From assembly GCF_014773265.1 (NCBI RefSeq), contig NZ_JACWMY010000012.1:166240-230239 (forward strand): a DNA stretch of 64,000 bases. Direction: 5' to 3'. Within the stretch, counting starts at the first letter, position 1, and each line of letters begins with the position of its first letter. The position numbers and the translations under genes were made by a program. Shown here piece after piece: positions 6,316 to 15,629 of the stretch. This DNA comes from Mucilaginibacter pankratovii (GTDB lineage: Bacteria; Bacteroidota; Bacteroidia; Sphingobacteriales; Sphingobacteriaceae). Below the pieces are notes generated by a model, which was given only the letters and a program-made list of their open reading frames with translations, had not been told where the DNA came from and made no database searches.

Positions 6316-9120
6316 TTACTCCGGCCTGCCGCCACCTCCTCCAAAACCACCGCCACCTTCGCCACCACCGCGCCTGCCGCCACCACCGCCATTACGGCCG
6401 CCTTGTTTTCCGGCAAATTTTTGCAGGCGCAGGGCAAACGTCAGCATAAAGTAGCGGCCCAAACGGTTGGTACGGGTATCTATGATCTGGCTGCCACTTA
6501 CGCTGCGTGTTACGCCGGTATTTTGGTTGAACAGGTCAAACGCCTGGAAACGCAGTGCGCCGATATTGCCTTTTAAAAACTGGTATTCTACATAAGTGCT
6601 TAGCAGGGTAGGGTTGGCCTTAACCGTGCTGCTGAAACCATGGTTGAAGGTTTGGGTGAGGTTGTAACCCAGTATCCAGTTCTTAAAAAAGTAATTGCGG
6701 CCATCCAGCCCCAGTGTCCATGTTTTGGCATCAGTGCTGATGGATGATGGCAGGCTATAGTTGGTAGTATTAATGCTGTAATTGCCGCTTACTTGGGTAT
6801 CCATCAGGCTGTCTATATCAATACGCACTTTGGCGCCCTGGTTAAACACCCAATTTTTGCCTATGTTACGCTCATCCTCAATAAAGCTGATGTTGTTGTT
6901 AAAGCTGGCACCGCCGTTCAGCGTAACCGTGAATTTGCGGTTGGCAAAGGGTTTGGAGTAAGCATAATTACCGCTGGCCGAGTAAAAGCCATCGGTATTT
7001 AAGTAACGGGTTTCCTGCACGGTATTGTTGCGGCCGGTGGTGGTAGTAGTGCTTACGGTAATGGGTTTGCTGTTGGTCACAATTTTATCCTGTGTAGAAT
7101 TGAATGATAAATTGGTGAACAGCGAGTTGCCGCTGGCGATATCAAATTGGTTGTAGCGCAGGCTGATGTTATTGCTGAATTCAGGTTTCAGATCGGGATT
7201 ACCATAAATGCGGTTTTGTGGGTTGCTGAAATCGGGCTGTAACTGCAGTTGTGTAAAGCTTGGCTGATTGTTGCTGCCGGTATAATTAATGGCCAGTGAA
7301 TGGTTTCGCTGAAAATTGTAGATGAACCTGGCCGTTGGGATGTAATTAAAAGTATGGGTAGAGGTGCTGAAATTATGCGATTCGCCATTAAGCGAGGCTG
7401 GCTGCACAGCCAGGCCCAAAGTATAATTATACTTGGTTTTTACACCGCGCAGGTTCAGCCCAAACTTATCGGTAATAAACTGGTAGTTATATAAGGTGCT
7501 CAGCGAGTCTACGTACGTTTGCGTGCCGGTAAGCGGGTCGATGTTATAGTTAGCGCGGTTATTGTCGGTATTGCTGTAGCTATGATTGTAATTAGCTTCC
7601 AGGAAATTGCCCTTGCCCAATGGTTCGGTGTAGGATAGGGCGATGTTGTACTTGTTAGAACTGTTGTTGGTATTGATCTGCTGAAAAAGGGGTGTAACCA
7701 CCCCGGCCTGCTCGGTAGTATATTGGTCGTTCAGATCCTGCGTGTTTTTGGAATAGTTGAGGCTGGTATTGATGCTGAAGTTGCGCCCTATTTTACGGAA
7801 CTTATGGTTATACAGTATGCTGATGCCGCCGCTGGGCGCGGTGGAGTTGGTTAATGCCAGTTCATTCCCGTTAACAAGCGTTTGATTGCGCGTATTGCTA
7901 AAAGCATCGGTGGTGTTATCGTTGGATGAATTGTAGCTGAAGTTTGGGTTTATCTTCAGATAGTTCAGGGTATCAATACGGTATTCAATATTAAAATCAA
8001 TACGATGGTTAAGGTTATGTGTTTTACTTACGCTGTTATCGTTGCTTAATATGGTGCCCGACTGAAAAAGATTTTGCGTTTGCGAGGTAGTAGTGCCCAG
8101 CTTATCCCTATCGGCAAAGCTGTAGCTGCCATAAGCGCTTATTTTTTTGCCCCACTCGTTGCGGTAGTTAAACCCAAGCGAGCGGTTGGTGGTGATGCCA
8201 TTGGCCGTACTTACGCCCCCGCTTGCTGCTGCCCCGCCACCACGCCCGGCCCGGCCACCACCGCCACCACCTGCACCCAGGTTAAAGGCGTTGGCATTTG
8301 TATTATTAATGGTGCCGATGAGCGACAATTGTTCATCTTCTTTAAATGCGTTAACCGATACGCGTGCCAGGTACCTGTCATCGTTACCTGCCCCTACGGT
8401 GCCCTGCCCAAATTTGCCGGTGCGTTTGCCTTTTTGGATGGTGATATTCAGGATCTTCTCCGGGTCGCCCGTTTTGATGCCGGTAAGGTTGGCCTGGTCA
8501 CCGTAATCATCTATTACCTGTATGTTCTCTACAATATCGGCAGGTAGGTTTTGGGTAGCAGTTTGTACATCGCCGCTAAAGTAATTTTTGCCGTTTACAC
8601 GTACCTTGGTTATCTGCTTGCCCTGCGCGGTTACGTTGCCATCCTTATCTACCGATACGCCGGGTAACTTTTTTAGCAGGTCTTCTACCGGCGAGCCTGC
8701 GCGTACCGGGTAGGCCGCAGCTTTATATTCTATGGTATCTTCTTTTACAACTATAGGGACCACAGCCGCCGTGATATTTACCTGCCCCAGCATATTGGTT
8801 TGTACGGTAAGCTTAATCGGATCGAGCTTAATAGCGGTTTTGGCATCGTCCATTACATAGCGCCGGCTAAAGGCCTGGTAGCCCAGCCCCGATATGGTAA
8901 GTTTAAAATTTTTGGAAAATACGGCACCAAAGGCGAAGCCGCCTTTAGCATCGCTGGCTACCACCATGCTGTCTTTATCCGAGGTGAGTTTCACTGTCAT
9001 ACCCGGCACGGCCCCCAGGCTATCTATTAATGTACCGCTTACAGCACGTGGCGGCTGCTGGGCAAAAGCTTTTGAGAAAAGCGTAAATGAGAGCACAAAA
9101 AGGAGGGCTTGTTTTGTCAT
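6316..9120 (-). CDS. TonB-receptor-like outer-membrane beta-barrel protein
   Basis: 934 residues. Signal peptide (MTKQALLFVLSFTLFSKAFA), then a carboxypeptidase-regulatory-like beta-sandwich (about 24-110, VSGTLIDSLGAVPGMTVKL), a plug-like domain (about 125-240, DLLKKLPGVSVDKDGNV... VRVNGKNYFSGD... IENIQVIDDYGDQ-type motif) and a long beta-barrel. It is typical of the Bacteroidota 'outer membrane beta-barrel family' rather than SusC: no SusD partner is adjacent. Two glycine/arginine-rich inserts stand out, one after the plug (around 8230-8290) and one forming the last 30 residues (6319-6410). Ligand unknown. Monocistronic, divergent from the desaturase with about 220 bases between. Confidence 0.88.
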   Translation of the reverse strand: MTKQALLFVLSFTLFSKAFAQQPPRAVSGTLIDSLGAVPGMTVKLTSDKDSMVVASDAKGGFAFGAVFSKNFKLTISGLGYQAFSRRYVMDDAKTAIKLDPIKLTVQTNMLGQVNITAAVVPIVVKEDTIEYKAAAYPVRAGSPVEDLLKKLPGVSVDKDGNVTAQGKQITKVRVNGKNYFSGDVQTATQNLPADIVENIQVIDDYGDQANLTGIKTGDPEKILNITIQKGKRTGKFGQGTVGAGNDDRYLARVSVNAFKEDEQLSLIGTINNTNANAFNLGAGGGGGGRAGRGGGAAASGGVSTANGITTNRSLGFNYRNEWGKKISAYGSYSFADRDKLGTTTSQTQNLFQSGTILSNDNSVSKTHNLNHRIDFNIEYRIDTLNYLKINPNFSYNSSNDNTTDAFSNTRNQTLVNGNELALTNSTAPSGGISILYNHKFRKIGRNFSINTSLNYSKNTQDLNDQYTTEQAGVVTPLFQQINTNNSSNKYNIALSYTEPLGKGNFLEANYNHSYSNTDNNRANYNIDPLTGTQTYVDSLSTLYNYQFITDKFGLNLRGVKTKYNYTLGLAVQPASLNGESHNFSTSTHTFNYIPTARFIYNFQRNHSLAINYTGSNNQPSFTQLQLQPDFSNPQNRIYGNPDLKPEFSNNISLRYNQFDIASGNSLFTNLSFNSTQDKIVTNSKPITVSTTTTTGRNNTVQETRYLNTDGFYSASGNYAYSKPFANRKFTVTLNGGASFNNNISFIEDERNIGKNWVFNQGAKVRIDIDSLMDTQVSGNYSINTTNYSLPSSISTDAKTWTLGLDGRNYFFKNWILGYNLTQTFNHGFSSTVKANPTLLSTYVEYQFLKGNIGALRFQAFDLFNQNTGVTRSVSGSQIIDTRTNRLGRYFMLTFALRLQKFAGKQGGRNGGGGGRRGGGEGGGGFGGGGGRPE

Positions 9121-9256
9121 GGTAGTGGATTAACTTACCTTATGACCAGGAAAGTATAAAAAAGGTTAATTGTAATGCCAATGTCATACAAATGTTGCAA
9201 TAACTCAGCGATTTAACTGCGAATTTAATTACTTATTAATTTTATTAACTCTTTTC

Positions 9257-9289
9257 TTTGGGAATTGCCAATTTGTTTGCCTATCTTTA
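9257..9289 (+). promoter_or_regulatory. Candidate Bacteroidota-type promoter for the desaturase
   Basis: TTTG at 9257-9260 and TATCTTTA at 9282-9289, separated by 21 bases, approximate the -33 TTTG and -7 TAnnTTTG elements. The last G of the -7 box is replaced by A. It sits 53 bases upstream of the start codon at 9343. Confidence 0.45.
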
Positions 9290-9342
9290 GTCCCAAACCT
9301 TAAAATTAGAAAACTAGATTATTAACAAATCATCCAATCCTA

Positions 9343-10416
9343 ATGGCATTTATACACGATGTATTAGAACAACCTTCCTACGGCTGGAAGGACGAAAATG
9401 GCAACCTTTCGAAACCTACTCCGGGCCAGATCTTCAAAGAATTTTTTTCGAGGCTTAACATCTTCAAAACCAAAAAGAACTGGCTTTCTTTTATGAGCTG
9501 GATGATGGTTTTAACACTGTCGGTATTCCTGATGTTCTTTATATTTAAATACTTCTCCATTCAGTTGCTTATTGTCGCCGCTGTATACAGCATGGTAGTA
9601 ATGGGTACCCATGGCACCATCTGGTATCACAGGTACTGCACCCACGGCGCGTATAAGTTTAAAAATAATTTCTGGCGCTTCTTTACACAAAATCTTACCC
9701 TGAAGATCATTCCTGAGGAGATCTATGCGATATCGCACCACGTGCACCATGCGTTATCAGATCAGCCGGGCGATCCGTACAACGCGCAGGGCGGTTTCCT
9801 GTACTGCTTTTTGGCCGATGCAAATCATCAGCCCATCAACCGTAACATGAACGAGAAGGAGTATGCACGCTGTGTTACTTTAATGAAACATACCGGCGTA
9901 TCGGTAAATACTTATGCGCAATACCAAAAATGGGGTTCTGTTGCCAATCCTTTTCACGCCGTAGTAGGTGTTATAGCCAACTGGGCGTTTTGGTTCACGA
10001 TGTTTTATTTAATTGGTGGTGTAGCTTTAGGCTGCGCGATCTTCGGAGCCGCAGGCTTTTGGGCTGTAGGCGTACGTACGTTTAATTACGAAGGCCACGG
10101 CAAAGGCGAAGACAAACGTCGCGACGGCGTAGACCATAACCGCAAGGATATGTCTGTTAACCAGCTATGGCCGGGCTACGTGGCCGGCGAATGGCACAAC
10201 AACCACCACCTTTTCCCAAAAAGCGCCCGCTCGGGCTTTAAGCCGCACCAGGTTGATACTGCGTTCCTTTATATTAAATTCATGAGCCTGATAGGCGCAG
10301 TGAGCCAGTATAAAGATTCGAAAGAACAATTTTTAAAAGAATATGTAAGGCCTGCACTTAAAGCCGAGCCTGTTTATTGCCCAAAAACCGGCAAGCAGAT
10401 ATTCGCTACAGATTAA
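9343..10416 (+). CDS. Acyl-CoA/acyl-lipid delta-9-type fatty acid desaturase
   Basis: 357 residues. It introduces a double bond into a saturated acyl chain using a di-iron centre, O2 and an electron donor, in the inner membrane. All three histidine boxes are present: HRYCTH (residues 96-101), HHVHH (132-136) and HNNHH (285-289). Hydrophobic helices flank them (about 48-85 and 200-235). The length fits bacterial stearoyl-CoA-desaturase-like proteins. It stands alone, with its own candidate promoter and a strong terminator at 10468-10492. Exact acyl donor and position are inferred from the family. Confidence 0.92.
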   Translation: MAFIHDVLEQPSYGWKDENGNLSKPTPGQIFKEFFSRLNIFKTKKNWLSFMSWMMVLTLSVFLMFFIFKYFSIQLLIVAAVYSMVVMGTHGTIWYHRYCTHGAYKFKNNFWRFFTQNLTLKIIPEEIYAISHHVHHALSDQPGDPYNAQGGFLYCFLADANHQPINRNMNEKEYARCVTLMKHTGVSVNTYAQYQKWGSVANPFHAVVGVIANWAFWFTMFYLIGGVALGCAIFGAAGFWAVGVRTFNYEGHGKGEDKRRDGVDHNRKDMSVNQLWPGYVAGEWHNNHHLFPKSARSGFKPHQVDTAFLYIKFMSLIGAVSQYKDSKEQFLKEYVRPALKAEPVYCPKTGKQIFATD

Positions 10417-10467
10417 GTTTAACAAAACATGGTATTATTTTAACCATGTAACATAAAAAGTACACAT

Positions 10468-10492
10468 AGGGGCGCTAAAACGCCCCTTTTTT
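10468..10492 (+). terminator. Intrinsic terminator after the desaturase
   Basis: GGGGCG (10469-10474), loop CTAAAA, CGCCCC (10481-10486), followed by six T residues. An A-T pair extends the stem at the base. Confidence 0.88.
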
Positions 10493-10574
10493 ATTTAAAA
10501 GCAATTTTTAACCTGTGATTTTTACAAATGAATATATAACTTAGTAAACCAATTATAGCTAACCTTTAAATCTG

Positions 10575-12113
10575 ATGTATAAGAAACTAACGCGTTTTTT
10601 TACCGTCGTGCTGGCAGCTATGCTGTTTGCCGGTAATGGTTACTCACAAACACAATCCACAGGTATTTTTGATGGCCACAGCGATGTTGGCCCGGTTAAA
10701 AACAAAGGCGACGTTAGATACGATGCTAAAGATCAGCAGTACGAGGTAAGCGGTGCAGGCACCAATATCTGGGCCAATACCGATGAGTTCCATTTTGTGT
10801 GGAAAAAGGTAAAAGGCGATTTTATCCTCCGCACCAACGCGGCTTTTATAGGCAAAGGCACCGAACTGCATCGCAAATGGGGCTTTATGGTGCGCAAATC
10901 CTTAGATGGTAATAGTGCCCATATAAACGCCGTTGTACATGGCGACGGGCTTACCTCGCTGCAATACCGCAAAACAACCGGCGCGGTTACCGAAGAACAA
11001 AAATCAACACAAACCTTCGCGGATGTAATTCAACTCGAACGCAGGGGCAATACCTTTACCATGTCGGTTGCGCACAAAGGCGATGTATTTGGCCCGGAAG
11101 AAAAGCTGGACCTTGACCTGGGCGAAGAAGTGTACGTAGGTATCTTTGTTTGTTCGCACAATGCGGATGTGGTGGAGAAAGCCGTGTTTAGCAACGTTCG
11201 CATTGTGAGCCCGGCACCGGCCGACCTGGTTCCGTATAAAAAATACCTTGGCAGCGCTATCGAACTGCTGGATATGAACAGCCAGAACAGCCGCGTGGTT
11301 TACCAATCGCCGAAATCTTTACAGGCGCCAAACTGGACTAACGACGGTAAATCCTTAATTTACAACAGCGACGGAACCCTTTACAATTTTAATATTGCTA
11401 AAAGCACCCCGGTTGCTTTAAATACAGGAGCGGCCAAAAATAACAATAACGACCACGTAATATCCTTCGATGGAAAAATGCTTACCATCAGCAGCGGCGA
11501 TGGCGGGCCATCTATTGGCTATACCGTACCCATAGCGGGCGGAGAGGCTAAGGCCGTTACCAAAAAAGGTGTTGGCGCAAGCTATATGCACGGCTGGTCG
11601 CCGGATGGTAAGTTCCTGGTATTTTGCGGTGAACGCGGAGGAGAGTACGATGTTTACCGCATTCCGTCAAGCGGTGGCCCCGAAGAAAGATTGACTACCA
11701 CAAAAGGCCTGGATGATGGACCGGAATACACGCCGGATGGCAAATACATCTACTTTAATTCGGTACGCAGTGGTTTGATGCAGGTTTGGCGCATGGATGC
11801 CGATGGTACCAATCAAACACAGATCACCAATGATGATTATAACAACTGGTTCCCGCATATTTCGCCCGATGGCAAGTGGATAGTATACATCACCTTCCTC
11901 AAAAGCGAAGTTGCCCCCGGCGACCACCCTTTTTACAAACACGTTTACATTCGCGTAATGCCTGCCGCGGGCGGCCCATCCAAAGTGGTGGCCTACTTAT
12001 ATGGCGGGCAGGGTACTATCAATACGCCATCATGGTCGCCGGATAGTAAGCATATTGCCTTTGTGAGCAATTCAGACCTGTTATTTCCTGTATTCCCAAT
12101 AGCAAAAAATTAG
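10575..12113 (+). CDS. Secreted lectin-like plus TolB/PD40-propeller protein
   Basis: 512 residues with a signal peptide ending near residue 25 (LFAGNGYSQ). The N-terminal part (about 28-220: GIFDGHSDVGPVKNKG... WGFMVRKSLDG... VYVGIFVCSHN) resembles the concanavalin A-like fold of DUF1349-type proteins. The C-terminal half is a WD40-like PD40 beta-propeller with repeats such as WSPDGKFLVFCG, YTPDGKYIYFNS, ISPDGKWIVYIT and WSPDSKHIAFVS. Probably periplasmic or on the cell surface; a carbohydrate-binding role is inferred from the fold. It opens the long co-directional sugar locus and is only 19 bases from the next gene, so it is likely part of that operon. Confidence 0.85.
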   Translation: MYKKLTRFFTVVLAAMLFAGNGYSQTQSTGIFDGHSDVGPVKNKGDVRYDAKDQQYEVSGAGTNIWANTDEFHFVWKKVKGDFILRTNAAFIGKGTELHRKWGFMVRKSLDGNSAHINAVVHGDGLTSLQYRKTTGAVTEEQKSTQTFADVIQLERRGNTFTMSVAHKGDVFGPEEKLDLDLGEEVYVGIFVCSHNADVVEKAVFSNVRIVSPAPADLVPYKKYLGSAIELLDMNSQNSRVVYQSPKSLQAPNWTNDGKSLIYNSDGTLYNFNIAKSTPVALNTGAAKNNNNDHVISFDGKMLTISSGDGGPSIGYTVPIAGGEAKAVTKKGVGASYMHGWSPDGKFLVFCGERGGEYDVYRIPSSGGPEERLTTTKGLDDGPEYTPDGKYIYFNSVRSGLMQVWRMDADGTNQTQITNDDYNNWFPHISPDGKWIVYITFLKSEVAPGDHPFYKHVYIRVMPAAGGPSKVVAYLYGGQGTINTPSWSPDSKHIAFVSNSDLLFPVFPIAKN

Positions 12114-12132
12114 CAACTAAAATCTCAAAATA

Positions 12133-13050
12133 ATGAATTCATCCCGCAGAAGTTTCTTAAAAAACAGCGCCATGGCCGTAACTGCCGCGGCTTTATTGCC
12201 TGATAACCTGTTAGCCGCGCCGAAAAAGATCCAGCGTGTAGGCTTGCAGCTGTACTCGGTACGCGACGCCATGAAGGTAGACCCTGCCGGGGTTTTAAAA
12301 AAACTGGCTGATATGGGTTATGTATATGTAGAACATGCTGACTATAGAAACCGCAAATTTTACGGCTACACCGCCAAGGAATTTAGAAAAGTACTGGACG
12401 ACCTTAGCCTGGTAATGCCAAGCGGCCACACCGTAATGACCACCCAGCACTGGGACGCTGCCAAAAATGACTTTACTGATGCCTGGAAATGGACCGTAGA
12501 AGATGCTGCCGTTTTAGGCCAGAAATATGTGATAAGCCCGTGGATGGATACCGCCGTGCGTACCGATAAAAGCGCCCTTGACCGTACTATGGAGCAATTC
12601 AACAAAAGTGGCGAGTTGTGCCAGAAATTGGGGATGAAGTTTGGCTATCACAACCACGATTTTGAATTTACCACAATGGTAGGGGATATGCGCCTGTTCG
12701 ATTACATTATGCAGCATACAGATCAGGCCCTGGTTGCCCAGCAATTGGATATTGGTAACATGTATGGCCGCGAAAATGATGCTATCTCCATCATCAAAAA
12801 ATATCCTGGCCGTTTTGAATCGATGCACGTAAAAGACGAAATAAAAAGCGCCGAGCACCCTAACGAAGGCACCGGCTACGAAAGCTGCGTGCTTGGCCTC
12901 GGTGTATTACCGGTTAAAGAAGTGCTGAAAGAAGCTAAAAAAATAGGTGGCACGTCGTTACTCATCATCGAACAGGAGTCGTACCAGGGTGTAGATCCGC
13001 TCGACTCTGTAAAAATTGATTTACAAACCATGAAAAAATGGGGTTATTAA
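12133..13050 (+). CDS. Tat-exported sugar phosphate isomerase/epimerase-like TIM barrel
   Basis: 305 residues. A clear twin-arginine signal (SRRSFLK, residues 4-10) precedes a xylose-isomerase-like TIM barrel: VGLQLYSVRDAM, then metal-site residues in YHNHDFEF, QLDIGNM, MHVKDE and LIIEQES. The family isomerises or epimerises sugars or keto-sugars at a divalent metal site. The Tat signal places it in the periplasm, probably as a folded metalloenzyme. It follows the propeller protein by 19 bases and precedes a glucoside-dehydrogenase module. I infer action on oxidised (3-keto) sugars from this context; the substrate is not visible in the sequence. Confidence 0.88.
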   Translation: MNSSRRSFLKNSAMAVTAAALLPDNLLAAPKKIQRVGLQLYSVRDAMKVDPAGVLKKLADMGYVYVEHADYRNRKFYGYTAKEFRKVLDDLSLVMPSGHTVMTTQHWDAAKNDFTDAWKWTVEDAAVLGQKYVISPWMDTAVRTDKSALDRTMEQFNKSGELCQKLGMKFGYHNHDFEFTTMVGDMRLFDYIMQHTDQALVAQQLDIGNMYGRENDAISIIKKYPGRFESMHVKDEIKSAEHPNEGTGYESCVLGLGVLPVKEVLKEAKKIGGTSLLIIEQESYQGVDPLDSVKIDLQTMKKWGY

Positions 13051-13084
13051 TGCTTTAAAGCATACCTTTCAGCTTCGTTAACTA

Positions 13085-13120
13085 ATAGCGGGATATTGTT
13101 TGAGCACAATATCCCGTTAT
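13085..13120 (+). terminator. Strong hairpin between isomerase and dehydrogenase genes
   Basis: A 15-bp stem (13085-13099 with 13106-13120, one G-U pair) with a TTGAGC loop. There is no T tract after it, so it may be an mRNA processing or stability element or a weak terminator rather than a full stop. Confidence 0.6.
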
Positions 13121-13160
13121 GTATGCATAAACTAAATCATTCAGAACTTTGAACTATCAA

Positions 13161-13721
13161 ATGAACAGGCGGATAGCGATCCGTAACATGGCTTTGATCC
13201 TGGGCAGTGCGGCTGTTTTGCCATCCTGCCTTAACGATAATAAAGGAAAATCTGTTATTGAGCTAAAGCACCTTAAGCTTGATGCCGAACAGGAAACCCT
13301 GGTAAACGACCTTACCGAAACCATTCTCCCCAAAACTAATACCCCCGGCGCCAAAGATCTTGGCATCAATCTCTTCGTTTTTAAAATGATAGACGACTGC
13401 TACGATGAAAAAGGGCAGGGTGATTTTATGGCCGGCTTAAAGGAATTTAGCGAGGCTGTTGATAAAAAACATGGAAAATCTTTCAGCGAACTTACCGCAG
13501 CAGAGCGCACCGCTTTTGTGAACGATATAGAAAAACAAAGTAAAGACCCTAACAATAAAGATAAGGACAGCAAAGCCTTTGGCTTTTATTGGACGGTAAA
13601 GGGGCAAACGGTATTTGGGTATACCACCTCTAAATACTTCATGACCGAGAAAATAGTTTATGAATTGGTGCCGGGCAGGTATAATGCTATGTTCCCGGTT
13701 AAAAAGAAGGCTACAGCATAA
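13161..13721 (+). CDS. Gluconate 2-dehydrogenase subunit 3-like lipoprotein (small subunit, module 1)
   Basis: 186 residues. The ATG at 13161 is chosen over an upstream TTG because it opens directly with a twin-arginine-like signal (MNRRIAIRN) and a lipobox (LPSC) near residue 24. The mature part has the family motif LTETILPKTNTPGAKDLG and KMIDDCYDEKGQGDF. In glucoside 3-dehydrogenases and related enzymes this small subunit carries the flavoprotein subunit across the membrane and is needed for its maturation. Its stop overlaps the start of the GMC gene (TAATG), so the two are translationally coupled. Periplasmic, lipid-anchored. Confidence 0.9.
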   Translation: MNRRIAIRNMALILGSAAVLPSCLNDNKGKSVIELKHLKLDAEQETLVNDLTETILPKTNTPGAKDLGINLFVFKMIDDCYDEKGQGDFMAGLKEFSEAVDKKHGKSFSELTAAERTAFVNDIEKQSKDPNNKDKDSKAFGFYWTVKGQTVFGYTTSKYFMTEKIVYELVPGRYNAMFPVKKKATA

Positions 13722-15430
13722 TGGCTAATTTAAATATAGATAGTGTTAAAGACCGTACGTTTGATGCCATTGTAATAGGCTCGGGCATGAGCGGGGGCTG
13801 GGCAGCCAAAGAACTGGGTGATAAAGGCCTTAAAACTTTGGTATTGGAGCGCGGCCGCGATGTAAAACACAATAAAGATTACCCCACCACCAATATGTAC
13901 CCCTGGGAGTTTGCGCACCATGGCCAGGTAACTGCCGAAATTCGCGAAGCAAACCCTATTGTAAATCGCTGCTACGCCTTTGGCGAGGATGCCATGCACT
14001 TTTTTGTGAAGGATAAGGAGCACCCTTACGTACAGGAAAAACCGTTCGATTGGATCCGCGGATACCAGGTTGGCGGTAAATCGCTGCTGTGGGCAAGGCA
14101 AACGCAGCGCTGGAGCGATTTTGATTTTGATGGCCCTGCACGCGATGGTTTCGCGGTAGATTGGCCCATCCGGTATAAAGATATTGCCCCATGGTACAGC
14201 CATGTAGAAAAATTCGCGGGTATCTCCGGCAACCTGGATGGCATAGCGGAGCTGCCCGATGGCGAGTTTTTACCCGCCTTCCCGTTAAATGCGGTGGAGC
14301 AGCGCTTTAGCAAACACGTAAAACAGCATTATCAAAACAGGCACGTCATCAGCGCGCGTTGCGCTCACTTGTCAAAACCCAACCAGATCCATTTTGATCA
14401 GGGAAGGGTGCAGTGCCAAAAACGTACCCTTTGCCAGCGTGGCTGCCCGTTCGGCGGTTACTTTAGCGCCAATTCATCTACTATTCCGTGGGCGCTAAGA
14501 TCAGGCCATGTAACCTTAAGGCCGTTCTCGGTGGTAGAGTCTATTATGTACGATGAAAAACTGGGCAAGGCAACCGGCGTGCGTGTTATCGATACCAATA
14601 CCAAAGAAGCTATAGAATATTATGCCGATGTGATCTTCCTCAACGCGGCAGCATTAAATAGTAACCTGGTGTTACTAAACTCCACCTCGAACCGTTTCCC
14701 TGATGGGTTGGGCAACGATAGCGGTACACTGGGTAAATACGTGGCCTTCCACAATTATTCGGCACATATAAATGCCGAGTGGGATGGTGATAAAGAATGG
14801 ACAACCGATGGCCGTAACCCGGCAGGCGGCGGCTACATCCCGCGTTTCCGCAACGTTTACAAACAGGAAACTGACTTTTTACGCGGCTACGCGGCAGGCT
14901 TTAGCGCCTATCGCTACCGCGAAACCAGCAGCGACGGCGTTGGCGAGGATCTGAAAAAGAATTTAGTAAACGATACCCTCAGCGGCTGGAAGGTGGGCTC
15001 GCATATGATGGGCGAAACCATCCCGAAGGAAAGCAATTATGTAGCTTTGGATAAGAGTCAGAAAGACCAATGGGGGATCCCGCTGCTGAAGATCTCGGTT
15101 GACTATGACGACAACGACGCCAAAATGAAGAAGGATTACGTGGAGCAGATGACAGAAATGTTCACCTCCGCCGGATTCACAAACATTAAGGCATCAACAG
15201 ATAACCGGGCACCGGGCCTGGATATCCACGAAATGGGTGGCGTGCGCATGGGTAACGATCCAAAAACATCGATGCTTGATAAATGGCACCGCCTGCACGC
15301 CTGCCAAAATGTATACGTAACCGATGGCGCCAGCATGACCTCAACGTCATGCCAAAATCCATCGTTAACCTACATGGCCTTTGCGGCACGTGCGGTAGAC
15401 CATGCGGTGAGTGAATCTAAAAAAGGTTAG
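13721..15430 (+). CDS. GMC-family FAD oxidoreductase, glucoside 3-dehydrogenase-like (module 1)
   Basis: 569 residues. FAD-binding Rossmann motif at the N-terminus (AIVIGSGMSGGWAAKEL), a second FAD contact (GYQVGGKSLLWARQTQRW), and the GMC catalytic end with IHEMGGVRMG and CQNPSLTYMAFAARA. A three-cysteine pattern, C-x5-C-x3-C in QCQKRTLCQRGCPFGGYF, fits the 3Fe-4S site of bacterial FAD glucose/glucoside dehydrogenases. There is no signal peptide, so export as a passenger with the coupled Tat lipoprotein subunit is expected. Likely reaction: oxidation of a sugar ring hydroxyl (C3 by family analogy), electrons going to a cytochrome c. Substrate range is inferred. Confidence 0.88.
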   Translation: MANLNIDSVKDRTFDAIVIGSGMSGGWAAKELGDKGLKTLVLERGRDVKHNKDYPTTNMYPWEFAHHGQVTAEIREANPIVNRCYAFGEDAMHFFVKDKEHPYVQEKPFDWIRGYQVGGKSLLWARQTQRWSDFDFDGPARDGFAVDWPIRYKDIAPWYSHVEKFAGISGNLDGIAELPDGEFLPAFPLNAVEQRFSKHVKQHYQNRHVISARCAHLSKPNQIHFDQGRVQCQKRTLCQRGCPFGGYFSANSSTIPWALRSGHVTLRPFSVVESIMYDEKLGKATGVRVIDTNTKEAIEYYADVIFLNAAALNSNLVLLNSTSNRFPDGLGNDSGTLGKYVAFHNYSAHINAEWDGDKEWTTDGRNPAGGGYIPRFRNVYKQETDFLRGYAAGFSAYRYRETSSDGVGEDLKKNLVNDTLSGWKVGSHMMGETIPKESNYVALDKSQKDQWGIPLLKISVDYDDNDAKMKKDYVEQMTEMFTSAGFTNIKASTDNRAPGLDIHEMGGVRMGNDPKTSMLDKWHRLHACQNVYVTDGASMTSTSCQNPSLTYMAFAARAVDHAVSESKKG

Positions 15431-15525
15431 CAGTTTGCGGTGGGCAGTTTGCAGCGGAATGAAGGTTTTAACCGTTCAGTATAAACCGCCAATTGCGAAC
15501 CATAAAAAGAACTGCAAACTGGAGA
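15431..15525. repeat. Imperfect inverted repeat between GMC genes
   Basis: GCAGTTTGC occurs twice at the left (around 15430 and 15444) and its complement CTGCAAACTG at 15512-15521. The 199-base gap holds no gene. The arms enclose about 60 bases of mixed sequence and look like a short intergenic repeat. Confidence 0.5.
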
Positions 15526-15629
15526 TTGTGTATAAAAAACACAATGAAAAAATATTTGAAAAATAATTATTATGCCTACATTAGGCGAGGTAACCAATAC
15601 TAAACAAATTTATTTAACGCAGTAATATT

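Noticed and set aside
8074..8547. Open frames antisense to the beta-barrel gene
   Set aside because: They mirror the glycine-rich codons and lie wholly inside a clear gene.
6316..9120. SusC-type TonB receptor of a polysaccharide utilisation locus
   Set aside because: No SusD-like gene is adjacent, and the plug and barrel fit the general Bacteroidota outer-membrane beta-barrel family instead.
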